Source: VRUE01 sp963703895 (lineage in GTDB: Bacteria; Actinomycetota; Thermoleophilia; Solirubrobacterales; 70-9). Taken from it: a stretch of 64,000 bases of DNA. The stretch covers positions 744,001 to 808,000 of the forward strand of contig CAVPFX010000002.1 of NCBI GenBank assembly GCA_963703895.1. Direction: 5' to 3'. The notes under the pieces were generated by a model. That model was not told the origin of the DNA. It saw nothing but the letters and a program-made list of their open reading frames with translations, and ran no database searches. Of the stretch, positions 10,617 to 19,824 are shown piece after piece. The number at the start of each line of letters is the position of its first letter. Position 1 is the first letter of the stretch. Made by a program: the position numbers and the translations under genes.

Positions 10617-11752
10617 ACACTCACGACGTTCTCGCATTCGCTGTTGCAGGCGAGGCGGTCAGTCGGATACGGGCTGCCGACCCAGAGTGGACTGCCGCCT
10701 TCTCCCCGAACGTCCATTCGACTTCGGCCAGGACTTGGCCGCTTCCGGATTTTGTCATTGTGGACGAAGCCAGCGGCAAGACGACCGCAGCCGAGTTCAA
10801 GCCCCCCAATCAGACGAAGCGAGAGTACTTGACTGGGCTTGGGCAAACAGTTGCCTACACTCGCGACTTTGACCACGCGATGCTGGTGGCGCCGTCTGAA
10901 GCTGATGACGGCTATCGGATCGCCGAGCACATGCGAGCGGTCCTAGACCAAGACGTTGCATCCGGCCTACCGATCGGGCTGCTCCAATATGAGCCGGCCA
11001 CCTTCTCTCCGGCGGCGGCCGACTTCGATGTCATCCGGCAGATTAAGCCGCGGGTGAACCGACCGGCCAACCCTGCGTCGGTTGAGAATAGTTTTTGGGC
11101 GAAGTGGCGTGAGGCATCCCCGGAGGAGATCGGGCTCTTTCTTGAGTACCTTTACGAGGAGGGTCGTAGGGCTGTGGGGGGGCGATCGATCCGCGATCGT
11201 GCGTTCGACAGACTTTGGAAGGACATGGTCGCTGGCCGCACTCATCACTGGGGCGGCAAGGTTCGCATGCTGACGGACGGCCGCCAGAGGGTTGCCTGGG
11301 GAAAGAACTTCCGCAACTTTCTTGCTCATTTGGGATGGAGCGCAGGCGAAGGTGCTCTCACCCGCGAGGGACTGGAGGCCCTTCACATTTCGCATCAGTA
11401 CGGCGCGACATCGCAGGTTTTCGCCGACCACCTTGCGCGTGCAGTCCTTCACGCCGGCAAACATCTTGTTTTGATCAACGAGATAAATGAGTTCCAGGAT
11501 TCTGTGGGGAGCTTCGCTACGGAAGACGAGTGGCTTGGCAACGTCGAGCAGAAACTTGAAGATCAGGGGCTGCTAAAACGGAACCCGGCCCGCCATGAAG
11601 CGGCAACACGGGGCTCGAGCAGGAAATTCCTGAAGGCTGAGAAGCAACTTTGGCGAAACCTTAGGCTGATAGTCCCCCGAGGCGGACGTGTTTATCACCC
11701 CGGCAGAGGCTTCATCTTTGATTGGGGCCGCATCACTTCCCTTCTGCCGTGA
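10613..11752 (+). CDS. Probable type II restriction endonuclease, PD-(D/E)xK fold
   Basis: A 379-residue protein starting at a TTG that overlaps the methyltransferase stop (TTGA), so the two are translationally coupled. Residues 45-63 contain a PD-(D/E)xK nuclease core: PD at 45-46, then E61-F-K63. A conserved-looking GLGQTVAYT follows, like the Q motif next to this fold. The rest resembles nothing I recognise and may hold the DNA-recognition part. Base composition is less GC-rich than that of neighbouring genes, matching the methyltransferase. The partnership with a double C5-methyltransferase suggests recognition of an asymmetric site; that is inference. Confidence 0.72.
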   Translation: MNTHDVLAFAVAGEAVSRIRAADPEWTAAFSPNVHSTSARTWPLPDFVIVDEASGKTTAAEFKPPNQTKREYLTGLGQTVAYTRDFDHAMLVAPSEADDGYRIAEHMRAVLDQDVASGLPIGLLQYEPATFSPAAADFDVIRQIKPRVNRPANPASVENSFWAKWREASPEEIGLFLEYLYEEGRRAVGGRSIRDRAFDRLWKDMVAGRTHHWGGKVRMLTDGRQRVAWGKNFRNFLAHLGWSAGEGALTREGLEALHISHQYGATSQVFADHLARAVLHAGKHLVLINEINEFQDSVGSFATEDEWLGNVEQKLEDQGLLKRNPARHEAATRGSSRKFLKAEKQLWRNLRLIVPRGGRVYHPGRGFIFDWGRITSLLP

Positions 11753-12040
11753 GCGCTCAGATCGACCCGCCCAAAGGCTTGTGATCTCAAGAGAAGAGGA
11801 TGGGCCGGGCAATGCTTTGAAGAGTCGGCGCTTGGCGTGTTCGGTGAAGCAGGGTCGGTCTCGGCGGCGATCTCATGGTTCAAATACCGTCCGGTGCATG
11901 CACGACAGAAGGCTGGAACCGGCGACACGGGGGTTCGGATTGGACCCGCGAGAATTGATGTTTCTATGGCTCCTTCGGGACCTCTTTCTTGGCGACGTTC
12001 GCGCAGGGTTCGACTGCGCCCCCTCGTGTGGGGTCTCCCG
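11753..12040. other. Intergenic segment at the right edge of the R-M island
   Basis: 288 bp with mixed composition between the nuclease stop and the ATG of the peptidase. An in-frame extension of the peptidase frame reaches back to 11837, but the translated part is not protein-like and is probably not used. A T-loop-like string GGTTCAAATACC occurs near 11878, but no cloverleaf can be folded around it. No matching direct repeat at the left edge is visible. Confidence 0.4.
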
Positions 12041-13129
12041 ATGAGTAACGAGCTCGTTGCGCTCGCTACGCAGCTGGTCGGCTATGACACGGCTGAGCCG
12101 GATGGGGTGCTGGAAGCTGCCGGGTTCATCAAAGGGTGGCTCGAGGCTCGGGGGATCGAGACGGTTGGGGACGAGGTTCGCGGTCTCCCGGTGCTCAAGG
12201 CCGAGGTTGGGCCCGAGGATGCGCCGACGGTTGTCCTCCACGGGCACATCGACGTGGTGCCGGCTCAGGCCGGGCAGTTTGAGCCTCGGGTCGAGGGCGA
12301 TCGGCTTTATGGGCGGGGCACCTATGACATGAAGGGGGCCCTGGCGGCGATGCTGCTGACGCTTGTCGCGATGCGGGATCAGGATGCGGTGCGGGTGCGG
12401 CTGGGGATCGTCGGCGATGAGGAGTCGGAGGAGGAAGTCGAACGCGGCTCCGATCATCTGGTCGACAGCGGCTTTCTCGGCGACTTCGCGATCACTGGGG
12501 AGCCGACCGATCTGCACATCGGGGTCGAGGCAAAGGGGGTGCTGGCGCTGCGGGTTCAGGTCGACGGCACCGCGGCCCACGGGGCGACGCCCTGGCTGGG
12601 CGAAAACGCGGTTCTGAGGGCGATTGACGTTTTCCGCAGTATCGAGTCGCTACCGTTCGCTCGGCACTCCTCGGAGCTGTTCGATCGCCCTTCGATCAAC
12701 CTGGGTCGGATCCTGGGCGGCGACGCGCTCAACAAGGTGCCCGACCGATGCGCCATCGACGTCGACATCCGCTACCTGCCCGATCAGGATCCCGCTGCGC
12801 TTTTGGAGCAGGTGGAGGGGATCGCGGCCGCCGAGGTGGAGCAGCTCTTCACCCGGCCGCCGGCCGTGGTCGATCGCAATCTTCCCTACGTCCTCGCCCT
12901 GCGCGAGGCGACCACCGCCCACCACGACGGCGAGCCGATGAGCGTCGGGCGGGACGGAGCTTCCGACGCGGTCTCCTTCCTGCGGGTCGGCGTGCCGGCG
13001 GTCGAGTTCGGCCCGGCTGGCGAAGGCCATCACGGCCCCGAGGAGTGGGTCTCGATCTCCTCGCTGCACACCTACCGGCAGACCCTCGACACCTTCCTGC
13101 GCTCGCTTCCCGCCCATCTCGACGCTTGA
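12041..13129 (+). CDS. M20-family metallopeptidase (succinyl-diaminopimelate desuccinylase / ArgE-like)
   Basis: A 362-residue zinc hydrolase. Metal and catalytic motifs are all present: LHGHIDVVPA (His, Asp), GRGTYDMKGA (second Asp), GDEESEEE (Glu pair) and a C-terminal GEGHHGPEEW. The dimerisation-type insert begins AAHGATPWLGENA. It acts on a small acylated amino acid or dipeptide; DapE, ArgE and carnosinase-like members share these motifs, so the substrate is open. I chose the ATG at 12041 because homology starts there. The LCP gene follows after 6 bp. Confidence 0.88.
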   Translation: MSNELVALATQLVGYDTAEPDGVLEAAGFIKGWLEARGIETVGDEVRGLPVLKAEVGPEDAPTVVLHGHIDVVPAQAGQFEPRVEGDRLYGRGTYDMKGALAAMLLTLVAMRDQDAVRVRLGIVGDEESEEEVERGSDHLVDSGFLGDFAITGEPTDLHIGVEAKGVLALRVQVDGTAAHGATPWLGENAVLRAIDVFRSIESLPFARHSSELFDRPSINLGRILGGDALNKVPDRCAIDVDIRYLPDQDPAALLEQVEGIAAAEVEQLFTRPPAVVDRNLPYVLALREATTAHHDGEPMSVGRDGASDAVSFLRVGVPAVEFGPAGEGHHGPEEWVSISSLHTYRQTLDTFLRSLPAHLDA

Positions 13130-13135
13130 GCGACC

Positions 13136-14752
13136 ATGGCTGAGTCCGGGCTAAGCAAGCCGCCGCCGTCGGGCGATCACGAGCCGGCGCCGAAGCCGAA
13201 GCGCTTCTGGTGGCGCTTCACGCTCGGCTCGACGATCATCGTTCTGGTCACGGCGGCGGCGACCGCGACGGTGATTCTGCGCTACGTCGACAGCATCGCC
13301 AAGGCGCTCTCGCACAACAACGTCCTGCAGAACAAAGTCGAGAAATTCCTCTCCCAGACCGACGGCGGCGAGCCGGAGAACATCCTCATCCTCGGCTCCG
13401 ACAAGCGGGCCAGCGAACCGGGCGATCCGGGGCGCTCGGACACAACGATCCTGCTCCGCCTCGATCCCGACCGCAACGCGATCGCGCTGATGTCGATCCC
13501 GCGCGACCTCAAGGTCGAAATCCCCGGCGTCGGCACCGACAAGTTCAACGCCGCCTTCGCCTACGGGGGCCCGAAACTGACCCTGCGGGTGGTCAAGGAA
13601 CTGACCGGGCTGCCGATCAACCACGTCGTCAACGTCGACTATCTCGGCTTCGTCCGTGCCGTCGACGCGATCAACTGCGTCTACGTCGACGTCGACCGCC
13701 GCTACTTCCACTCCAACCTCGGCGTGCCGGCCTCAGAACAGTATTCGGAAATCAACGTCCAGCCCGGCTACCAGTTGCTCTGTGGCAAGAAGGCGCTGCA
13801 GTACGTGCGCTACCGCCACACCGACACCGACCTGGTCCGCGCCGCCCGCCAGCAGGACTTCCTCGCCGCCGCCCGCCAGCGGGTGCCGATCGACGACCTG
13901 GTCCTCGACCGCAACGACCTGATCGACATCTTCACTGAATACACAACATCCGACATCAATGACAAGGAGACGATGCTCGACGTGCTCAAGCTCTTCGTCT
14001 CCTCGCGCAACGCGGCGATCAAGGAGGTCCATTTCCCGGCCGAACTGGGGCCGAGCTACGTCTACGCCTCACCGGAAATGATCCAGGAAGCGACCGACAA
14101 GTTCCTCGGCATCGAAGCGAGCAGTGGCCCGCGCGGCTCGCTCGAAGAAGGCTCGCCGAAGACGAAGGGCAAGAAGAAGAACAAGAAGGGCAAGGGCAAG
14201 CAGCAGAAGCCCAAGCTGGGGCCGACCAAGCTGCCCGGCAGCGATGGGCTCGTGCCGGCGCGCGAAGCCGGCGAGCTGGAGGCAAAGCCGGTGGCGCGCA
14301 AGGTCAGCGCCGGCTTTCCCGTTTTTTACCCGACCCGACTTCCCTCCGGGGCCTTCTACGTCGAAAGCAATCCCTACGAACACATCCAGGATCCCCGCGT
14401 CTACCACTTCAAAGATCCCGATGGAGAGCGCCACGGCGCTTACCGCATGGTCGTCGAGTGGCCGCAGTCAGACGGCGTCCACTACTTCGGCCTGCAGGGG
14501 ATCCAGGGCTGGTCCGACCCGCCGATCCTCGACAACCCGAGCCTGACCAAGACGATCAACGGCCGCGAATACGACATTTATGTAGATGGCGACCGGATAC
14601 CGATAGTTGCCTGGCACCGGGGGGACAATTCCTACTGGGTCTCGAATGACCTCTTGAACACATTGACCAACGATCAGATGATCGGGATCGCCCGCTCGGC
14701 GGACGTGAAGATCCCGAACCCAAAGCGAAGAGGAGGCAAGGCGAAGCGATGA
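13136..14752 (+). CDS. LytR-CpsA-Psr (LCP) family glycopolymer ligase
   Basis: A membrane-anchored protein of 538 residues. A cytoplasmic N-terminus precedes one helix (about residues 27-48) and then the LCP domain: NILILGSDKR, GRSDTTILLRLDPD, LMSIPRDLKVEIPG, and ALQYVRYRHTDTDLVRAARQQ. LCP proteins attach lipid-linked glycopolymers such as teichoic acid or arabinogalactan to peptidoglycan. A Lys-rich low-complexity linker (about 340-360) then leads into a C-terminal extension of some 160 residues unlike the basic family and not recognised. The gene overlaps the next by 4 bases (ATGA), tying it to the sugar-nucleotide genes. Confidence 0.9.
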   Translation: MAESGLSKPPPSGDHEPAPKPKRFWWRFTLGSTIIVLVTAAATATVILRYVDSIAKALSHNNVLQNKVEKFLSQTDGGEPENILILGSDKRASEPGDPGRSDTTILLRLDPDRNAIALMSIPRDLKVEIPGVGTDKFNAAFAYGGPKLTLRVVKELTGLPINHVVNVDYLGFVRAVDAINCVYVDVDRRYFHSNLGVPASEQYSEINVQPGYQLLCGKKALQYVRYRHTDTDLVRAARQQDFLAAARQRVPIDDLVLDRNDLIDIFTEYTTSDINDKETMLDVLKLFVSSRNAAIKEVHFPAELGPSYVYASPEMIQEATDKFLGIEASSGPRGSLEEGSPKTKGKKKNKKGKGKQQKPKLGPTKLPGSDGLVPAREAGELEAKPVARKVSAGFPVFYPTRLPSGAFYVESNPYEHIQDPRVYHFKDPDGERHGAYRMVVEWPQSDGVHYFGLQGIQGWSDPPILDNPSLTKTINGREYDIYVDGDRIPIVAWHRGDNSYWVSNDLLNTLTNDQMIGIARSADVKIPNPKRRGGKAKR

Positions 14753-16059
14753 GCCCAGAGAGAGAACCGATTGGCGTAATCGGGGTTGGCTGGGTGGGCC
14801 TGGTCACGGCTGCCTGCTTCGCTGAGGTCGGCCATCCGGTGATCGCCCGCGACATCCTCGCCGAGAAGGTCGAGGCGCTCTCGCGCGGCGAGATCACGAT
14901 CCACGAGCCCGGCCTCGAAGAGCTGCTCAAGCGCAACGCCGAGCGGCTCACCTTCACCACCGACATGTCCGAGCTGCTCGACGGCGCCCGCCTGCTCTTC
15001 GTTTGCGTCGACACGCCGCCGACGCGCTCCGGCGACGCTGACCTCTCCCGCGTTCGCTCCGTAGTCGAGGAGCTGCCGGCCGACAGCGAGCACGTGCTGG
15101 TGATGAAGAGCACCGTGCCGGCGGGAACCGGGCAGTCGATTCGGCGCGACCGACCGGGCCTCGCCTACGTCTCCTGCCCCGAGTTCCTCAAGGAGGGCTC
15201 GGCGGTCGATGACTTCCTGCACCCCGATCGCGTCGTCGTCGGCGCCGATCCCGGTGACGAGGCGGCGGCCGACGCCGTCGCCAACCTCTACCAGCCGCTG
15301 GGCGGCGAGATCGTGCGCACCGACGTCGCCAGCGCCGAGATGATCAAGCTCGCCTCCAACGCCTTCCTCGCCACCAAGATCTCCTTCGTCAACGAGATCG
15401 CCAACGTCTGCGAGGAGGTCGGCGCCGACGTCAGCGAGGTGGCGCGGGGGATGGGTCTCGACCAGCGCATCGGCTCATCCTTCCTGCGCGCGGGAATTGG
15501 CTACGGCGGCTCCTGCTTCCCCAAGGACGTCAGCGCCCTGAAGATGCTGGCCGGCAACAGCGGCTACCACTTCCAGCTTCTGGGAGCGGTGATCGAGGTC
15601 AACGAGCTGCAGAAGCGGCGCGTGGTGCAGAAGCTGCAGAAACACCTCGGCTCGCTCGTCGGCAAGCGCGTGGCGCTGCTCGGCCTCGCCTTCAAGCCCC
15701 ACACCGACGACATGCGCGAGGCCTCGAGCCTGGTGCTGGCCGCGCGCCTGGAAGGGGAGGGGGCGGAGGTGGTCGCCTATGACCCGGTCGCCGGTGGCGT
15801 CGCGCGTGATCTTTTCGACGGCGTCGAGTTCCGCGACTCGGCGCTGGAGACGCTCGCCGACGCCGACGCGGCGATCCTCGTCACCGAGTGGCCCGAGTTC
15901 GCCGAGCTCGACTGGAGCGCCGCCGCCGAGACGATGGCGCGACCCCTGTTGATCGACGGTCGCAACTTCCTCGACGCGAGCCTGCTCAAGTCGGTGGGCT
16001 TCGAGTACGAGGGAATCGGCCGCGAGATCGAAACATCAGTTCAGGCCCCCGCTTCCTAG
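14749..16059 (+). CDS. UDP-glucose / nucleotide-sugar 6-dehydrogenase
   Basis: A 436-residue NAD-dependent dehydrogenase that would oxidise a UDP-hexose to the uronic acid. The N-terminal Rossmann motif is GVIGVGWVGLVTAACFAEVG. The catalytic cysteine lies in GIGYGGSCFPKDVSAL, and KLASNAFLATKISFVNEIAN is the central helix. The C-terminal UDP-binding domain begins at about residue 300 (VALLGLAFKPHTDDMREASS). UDP-glucose is the likeliest substrate; GDP-mannose and UDP-ManNAc dehydrogenases share these motifs. Confidence 0.9.
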   Translation: MSPEREPIGVIGVGWVGLVTAACFAEVGHPVIARDILAEKVEALSRGEITIHEPGLEELLKRNAERLTFTTDMSELLDGARLLFVCVDTPPTRSGDADLSRVRSVVEELPADSEHVLVMKSTVPAGTGQSIRRDRPGLAYVSCPEFLKEGSAVDDFLHPDRVVVGADPGDEAAADAVANLYQPLGGEIVRTDVASAEMIKLASNAFLATKISFVNEIANVCEEVGADVSEVARGMGLDQRIGSSFLRAGIGYGGSCFPKDVSALKMLAGNSGYHFQLLGAVIEVNELQKRRVVQKLQKHLGSLVGKRVALLGLAFKPHTDDMREASSLVLAARLEGEGAEVVAYDPVAGGVARDLFDGVEFRDSALETLADADAAILVTEWPEFAELDWSAAAETMARPLLIDGRNFLDASLLKSVGFEYEGIGREIETSVQAPAS

Positions 16060-16085
16060 TGCGCCTGGCGGGGTAAGGGCACTAG

Positions 16086-17075
16086 ATGCAGGCAATCGTC
16101 CTTGTGGGCGGCGAGGGCACGCGGCTGCGGCCGCTGACCGAGACCGTTCCCAAGCCGGCTCTGACCCTGGTCGACCGGCCCTTCCTCGCCTACATGATCG
16201 AGTGGCTGGCCGGGCACGGTGTCGACGAGGTGGTGCTCGCCTGCGGCTTCCTGCCCGATGTCCTGCGCGAGGCGCTGGCCGGTGAGGAGGAGCGTGCCGG
16301 TGTCTCGATCTCCTACGTGGTCGAGCCGGAGCGGCGCGGCACCGCCGGCGCGATCCGCTTTGCCGCCGACGAGCTCGGCGACCGGCTCGAGGATCGCTTC
16401 CTCGCCCTCAACGGCGACGTGCTCACAGACCTCGACCTGACCGCGCTGCTGCGCGCCCATGAGGAGCGCGGGGCGCGGGCGACGCTGGGGCTGCACCCGG
16501 TCGAGGACTCCTCGGCTTACGGCCTGGTGCGCAGCGACGAGTCCGGCGTCGTGCTCGAGTTCCTTGAGAAGACCGGCGAGCAGGCACCCGGCGAGATCAA
16601 CGCCGGCATGTACGCGCTGGAGCGCTCGGTGCTCAACCTGATCCCGCCTGGCGAGGAGGTCTCGATCGAGCGCGACGTCTTCCCCCGGCTGGTCGGCGAG
16701 GGCCTGCACGGCCTGCGGCTCGACGGGTACTGGATGGACATCGGTACCCCGGAGCGATACTTGGAAGCGACCTGGGACATCCTCGAGCGGCGGGTGGATA
16801 CGCGGGTGCGGCCGACCGCGCCGGGAATGCTGGTCGGGGCCGAGGCAGAGGTGGCCGATGGCGCCACCGTCGGCCCCCGTGTCGTGCTCGGCAGCGGCTC
16901 CCGGGTCGAGACCGGCGCCGAGGTACGCGACTCCGTCCTGCTCGATGGCTGCGTCGTCGGCGAAGGCGCCCGCGTCAGCAGCTCGATCCTCGCCGCCGGC
17001 GTCGAAGTAAGCGCCGGTGCAAATCTGGAGGGCGCCGTGCTCGCTGCCGATGAGAGGGTCGAGACCGATGCTTGA
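16086..17075 (+). CDS. Sugar-phosphate nucleotidyltransferase (mannose-1-phosphate guanylyltransferase-like), first copy
   Basis: 329 residues. The nucleotide-binding signature is IVLVGGEGTRLRPLTETVPK and the metal-binding segment is LALNGDVLTDLD. WMDIGTPERYLEA closes the catalytic domain. The C-terminal 90 residues form a left-handed beta-helix of hexapeptide repeats (VADGATVGPRVVLGSGSRV). Architecture and motifs fit the GDP-mannose pyrophosphorylase class, though glucose-1-phosphate enzymes look similar. It overlaps the next gene by 8 bases. Confidence 0.85.
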   Translation: MQAIVLVGGEGTRLRPLTETVPKPALTLVDRPFLAYMIEWLAGHGVDEVVLACGFLPDVLREALAGEEERAGVSISYVVEPERRGTAGAIRFAADELGDRLEDRFLALNGDVLTDLDLTALLRAHEERGARATLGLHPVEDSSAYGLVRSDESGVVLEFLEKTGEQAPGEINAGMYALERSVLNLIPPGEEVSIERDVFPRLVGEGLHGLRLDGYWMDIGTPERYLEATWDILERRVDTRVRPTAPGMLVGAEAEVADGATVGPRVVLGSGSRVETGAEVRDSVLLDGCVVGEGARVSSSILAAGVEVSAGANLEGAVLAADERVETDA

Positions 17076-18072
17076 CGACGTCCTCGCCATTCCCGACCAC
17101 CTGCGCGACGCCCTCTGGCGAGTCGAATCGGCGCGGCTCGAGCCCGCCGAGGCCGCCGGGCTGTTCGTCTGCGGAATGGGGGGATCGGCGATCGGCGCCG
17201 ACCTCGCCGCGGCCGCGCTCGGCGATCGCCTCACCCGGCCCCTGCTGACCGTGCGCGGCTACCGGCTGCCGAGTTGGGCGACGCCGGAGTGGACCGTGCT
17301 CTGCTCCAGCTACTCGGGCAACACCGAGGAGACGCTGGCCTGCTTTTCCGCCGCCGAGGCGTTGGGAGCAAGACGAGTCGTCGCCAGCACCGGCGGCGAG
17401 CTGGTCGACGCCGCTCGCGAGGGCGGCGTGCCGGTAATCGGCCTACCGGGGATCCTGCAGCCGCGGGCCGCGGTCGCCTACATGCTCACGATCTCCGCTG
17501 AGGTCGCGGCCCTGGCCGGCGTCGCGCCGGGCTTGCGAGCCGAGATCGATGCCGCCGCGGCTTTCCTCGGCGAGCGCTCACGAGACCTTCAGTCCCGCGC
17601 CGCCGAGATCGCGGCTCAGCTCGATGGCAGCGTCCCGGTGGTTCTCGGCGCCGACCTGACCGCGCCGGTCGCCCGGCGCTGGAAGACGCAGGTCAACGAG
17701 AACGCCAAGGCGCCCGCCTTCTTCGCCGAGTTGCCCGAGGCCAACCACAATGAGCTCTGCGGCTGGTCGGGAGATGCCTTCGTTGCTGTCCTGCTCGAAG
17801 ACAGCGACCAGCATCCGCGCGAGCGTCGCCGCTTCGAGCTGACCGGCGAGGCAATTGCTGCCAGCGGCGCCACGGTGGTGCGCCTGGAGACCGAGGGGGA
17901 GACCCGCACCGCCCGCCTGCTCTGGGCGACGATGCTGGGCGATCTCGTCTCGCTCGCCCTCGCGGAGGCGCGTGGGGTCGATCCCCTGCCGGTCGAGGCG
18001 ATCGAGGACTTCAAGGCGGCGCTGGGAAGGCCGCAGACCGCAAGTACGCTCGAGGGAGGGGAGGTTCGATGA
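17068..18072 (+). CDS. Bifunctional phosphoglucose/phosphomannose isomerase, SIS family
   Basis: A 334-residue protein with two SIS domains. Motifs are GMGGSAIGADLAAAAL, the phosphate loop SSYSGNTEETLACF, and the catalytic region ENAKAPAFFAELPEANHNEL typical of the archaeal/actinobacterial PGI/PMI enzyme. It interconverts fructose-6-P with glucose-6-P or mannose-6-P. I start at the ATG 17068, which overlaps the upstream stop by 8 bases; an ATG 21 bases earlier is possible. Standing between two nucleotidyltransferases, it supplies their hexose-phosphate precursor route. Confidence 0.87.
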   Translation: MLDDVLAIPDHLRDALWRVESARLEPAEAAGLFVCGMGGSAIGADLAAAALGDRLTRPLLTVRGYRLPSWATPEWTVLCSSYSGNTEETLACFSAAEALGARRVVASTGGELVDAAREGGVPVIGLPGILQPRAAVAYMLTISAEVAALAGVAPGLRAEIDAAAAFLGERSRDLQSRAAEIAAQLDGSVPVVLGADLTAPVARRWKTQVNENAKAPAFFAELPEANHNELCGWSGDAFVAVLLEDSDQHPRERRRFELTGEAIAASGATVVRLETEGETRTARLLWATMLGDLVSLALAEARGVDPLPVEAIEDFKAALGRPQTASTLEGGEVR

Positions 18073-19079
18073 GGGCAATGGTTCTGGCGGCGGGGCTCGG
18101 CACCCGGCTGCGCCCGATCACCTACGCGATGCCGAAGCCGATGGTGCCGGTGCTGAACCGGCCGGTGATGGAGCACATCGTGCGCCTTCTCGCCCGCAAC
18201 GGCTTCAGCGAGGCGATCGCGAACCTGCACTGGTTCCCGGAGACGATCGAGGGTCACTTCGGTGACGGCTCGGAGCTCGGGATCGAGCTTTCCTACAGCC
18301 GCGAGGAGCAATTGCTCGGCACCTCGGGTGGCGTGCGCAACGCCGCCGGCTTCCTCGGCGACTCCTTCCTGGTGATCTCCGGCGACGCGCTCACCGACAT
18401 CGACCTCGGCGCGATGCGCGAGTTCCACGAATCGCACGACGGCATCGCCACGCTGGCGACGAAGCGAGTTCGCGACACCACCCAGTTCGGCGTCGCGATC
18501 ACCGGCGCCGACGGTCGCATCCAAGGCTTCCAGGAGAAGCCCGAGGCGGCCGAAGCGCTCTCCGACTTGGCCAACTGCGGCATCTACATGTTCCGCAGCG
18601 AGATCTTCGACTACTTCCCCGAGCCCGGCACCAGCAAGGCGGCCGGTCCCGACGACCCCGATGGCTTCGCCGACTGGGCGATGGACGTCTTCCCGGCCCT
18701 GCTCGAGAACGATGTGCCCTTCTACTCGCACGAGATCGAGGCCTACTGGAACGACATCGGCAACCTCGATGAGCTGCGCGGGGGCAACCTCGATGCCCTT
18801 CACGGAGCGGTTGAGATCGAGTCCGACGTGCCCGTGGTGGCGGAGGGCATCCGCTCGTCGAGCCCGCTCGACGGGATCGAGGTCGAGGGCCCGGCGCTGA
18901 TCGGCTCCGACGTGAAGCTGGGAGCCGGCGCCCGCATCCAGGGCCCGGCGATCGTCGGCGACGGCGTCGTGATCGGCGCCGGTGCCTGGGTGCGCGACTC
19001 GATCCTGCTCAGCGGCGCCGAGCTGCCGGCCGAGGGGATGCTGGTCGGCGCGATTGCCGGTCGCGTCGCCAAGCCTTGA
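18069..19079 (+). CDS. Sugar-phosphate nucleotidyltransferase, second copy
   Basis: 336 residues with the same layout as the gene at 16086: MVLAAGLGTRLRPITYAMPK, VISGDALTDIDLG, YWNDIGNLDELRG, and a C-terminal hexapeptide beta-helix (LIGSDVKLGAGARIQGP). Sequence differences from the first copy are large, so the two probably use different sugars or nucleotides. The ATG overlaps the isomerase stop (ATGA), making this the last gene of the envelope-sugar operon. Confidence 0.86.
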   Translation: MRAMVLAAGLGTRLRPITYAMPKPMVPVLNRPVMEHIVRLLARNGFSEAIANLHWFPETIEGHFGDGSELGIELSYSREEQLLGTSGGVRNAAGFLGDSFLVISGDALTDIDLGAMREFHESHDGIATLATKRVRDTTQFGVAITGADGRIQGFQEKPEAAEALSDLANCGIYMFRSEIFDYFPEPGTSKAAGPDDPDGFADWAMDVFPALLENDVPFYSHEIEAYWNDIGNLDELRGGNLDALHGAVEIESDVPVVAEGIRSSSPLDGIEVEGPALIGSDVKLGAGARIQGPAIVGDGVVIGAGAWVRDSILLSGAELPAEGMLVGAIAGRVAKP

Positions 19080-19135
19080 CGCTTCTTTGAGTTCCTGCGC
19101 GCCACGGGTACGCCGGGCCTTTGCAGGATCGGCAT

Positions 19136-19760
19136 GTGCACCCGCCGCAGGCCATCCTCTCCGCTCTCGTGCCCGCGCTCTGCGCGGCCTGCGGGCGCGT
19201 CTGCCGATCGGACGCGGTCCTCTGTACCCGCTGCGGCCGCCGCCTCGCCGAGGCGGAGCCGCTGGCCGGCCGCGGCGCGGCGGGGCTCGATCGGGTGTGG
19301 TCCGCCGCTCCGCATGAAGGCGTGGCGCGGGATCTGGTCACGGCGCTGAAGTTCCGCCGCCTGCTGCCGGTCGCCGGGGTGATGGCTGAGCGGATCCAGT
19401 GGCTCGCCCCGGCCAACCTGCTCAGCGGTGAGATCGTGCCGGTGCCGAGCGGTCGCCTGCGCTCGTTCGGGCGTGGCTTCGACCCCGCGGCCGAGATCGC
19501 GGCGGCATTGGCGGAGCTGCACAGGTTCCTCCTGCCGTCCCTGCCTCAGGCGTAGCGGCGGCGGGCGCCAGTTGGGCCGGCGCCGCGCTCAGCGGATTGG
19601 CCAGCCTCCCCACGTGGACCTGTGCGGCGAGGCACCGCGCAGCGCGCTGCTGATCGACGACGTGCTCACCACTGGCGCCACGCTCTCCGCCTGCGCCCGC
19701 GCCCTGCGTGGCGGCGGCGCGATCCGGGTAGCTGCAATCACCTTCACCAGGCGCCTGTGA
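19136..19760 (+). pseudogene. comF: ComF-family phosphoribosyltransferase with an apparent one-base insertion
   Basis: The first frame begins at GTG 19136 (AGGA 7 bases upstream). It encodes a zinc-ribbon-like CAACGR...CTRCGRR, then LVTALKFRRLLPVAG and VPVPSGRLRSFGRGFD, but stops at 19555. The remaining part, CLRRSGGGRQLGRRRAQR and the PRPP-binding LLIDDVLTTGATLSACARAL, continues in the next frame. Removing one C near 19520 restores a 207-residue ComF-length protein, and the full length minus one is divisible by three. ComF proteins are linked to DNA uptake or recombination. It may be a real inactivation or a base-calling error. Confidence 0.82.
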
Positions 19761-19824
19761 GAGTCGCCTTTACCCGGCGGCCGCGGGGGCGTAGCATCGG
19801 TGGACCGACACCCAAGGAGGAGAA

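Noticed and set aside
11870..11895. T-loop-like string GGTTCAAATACC next to the R-M island, possibly a tRNA fragment used for integration
   Set aside because: No acceptor, anticodon or D stem can be paired around it, and no second copy is seen at the left edge of the island.
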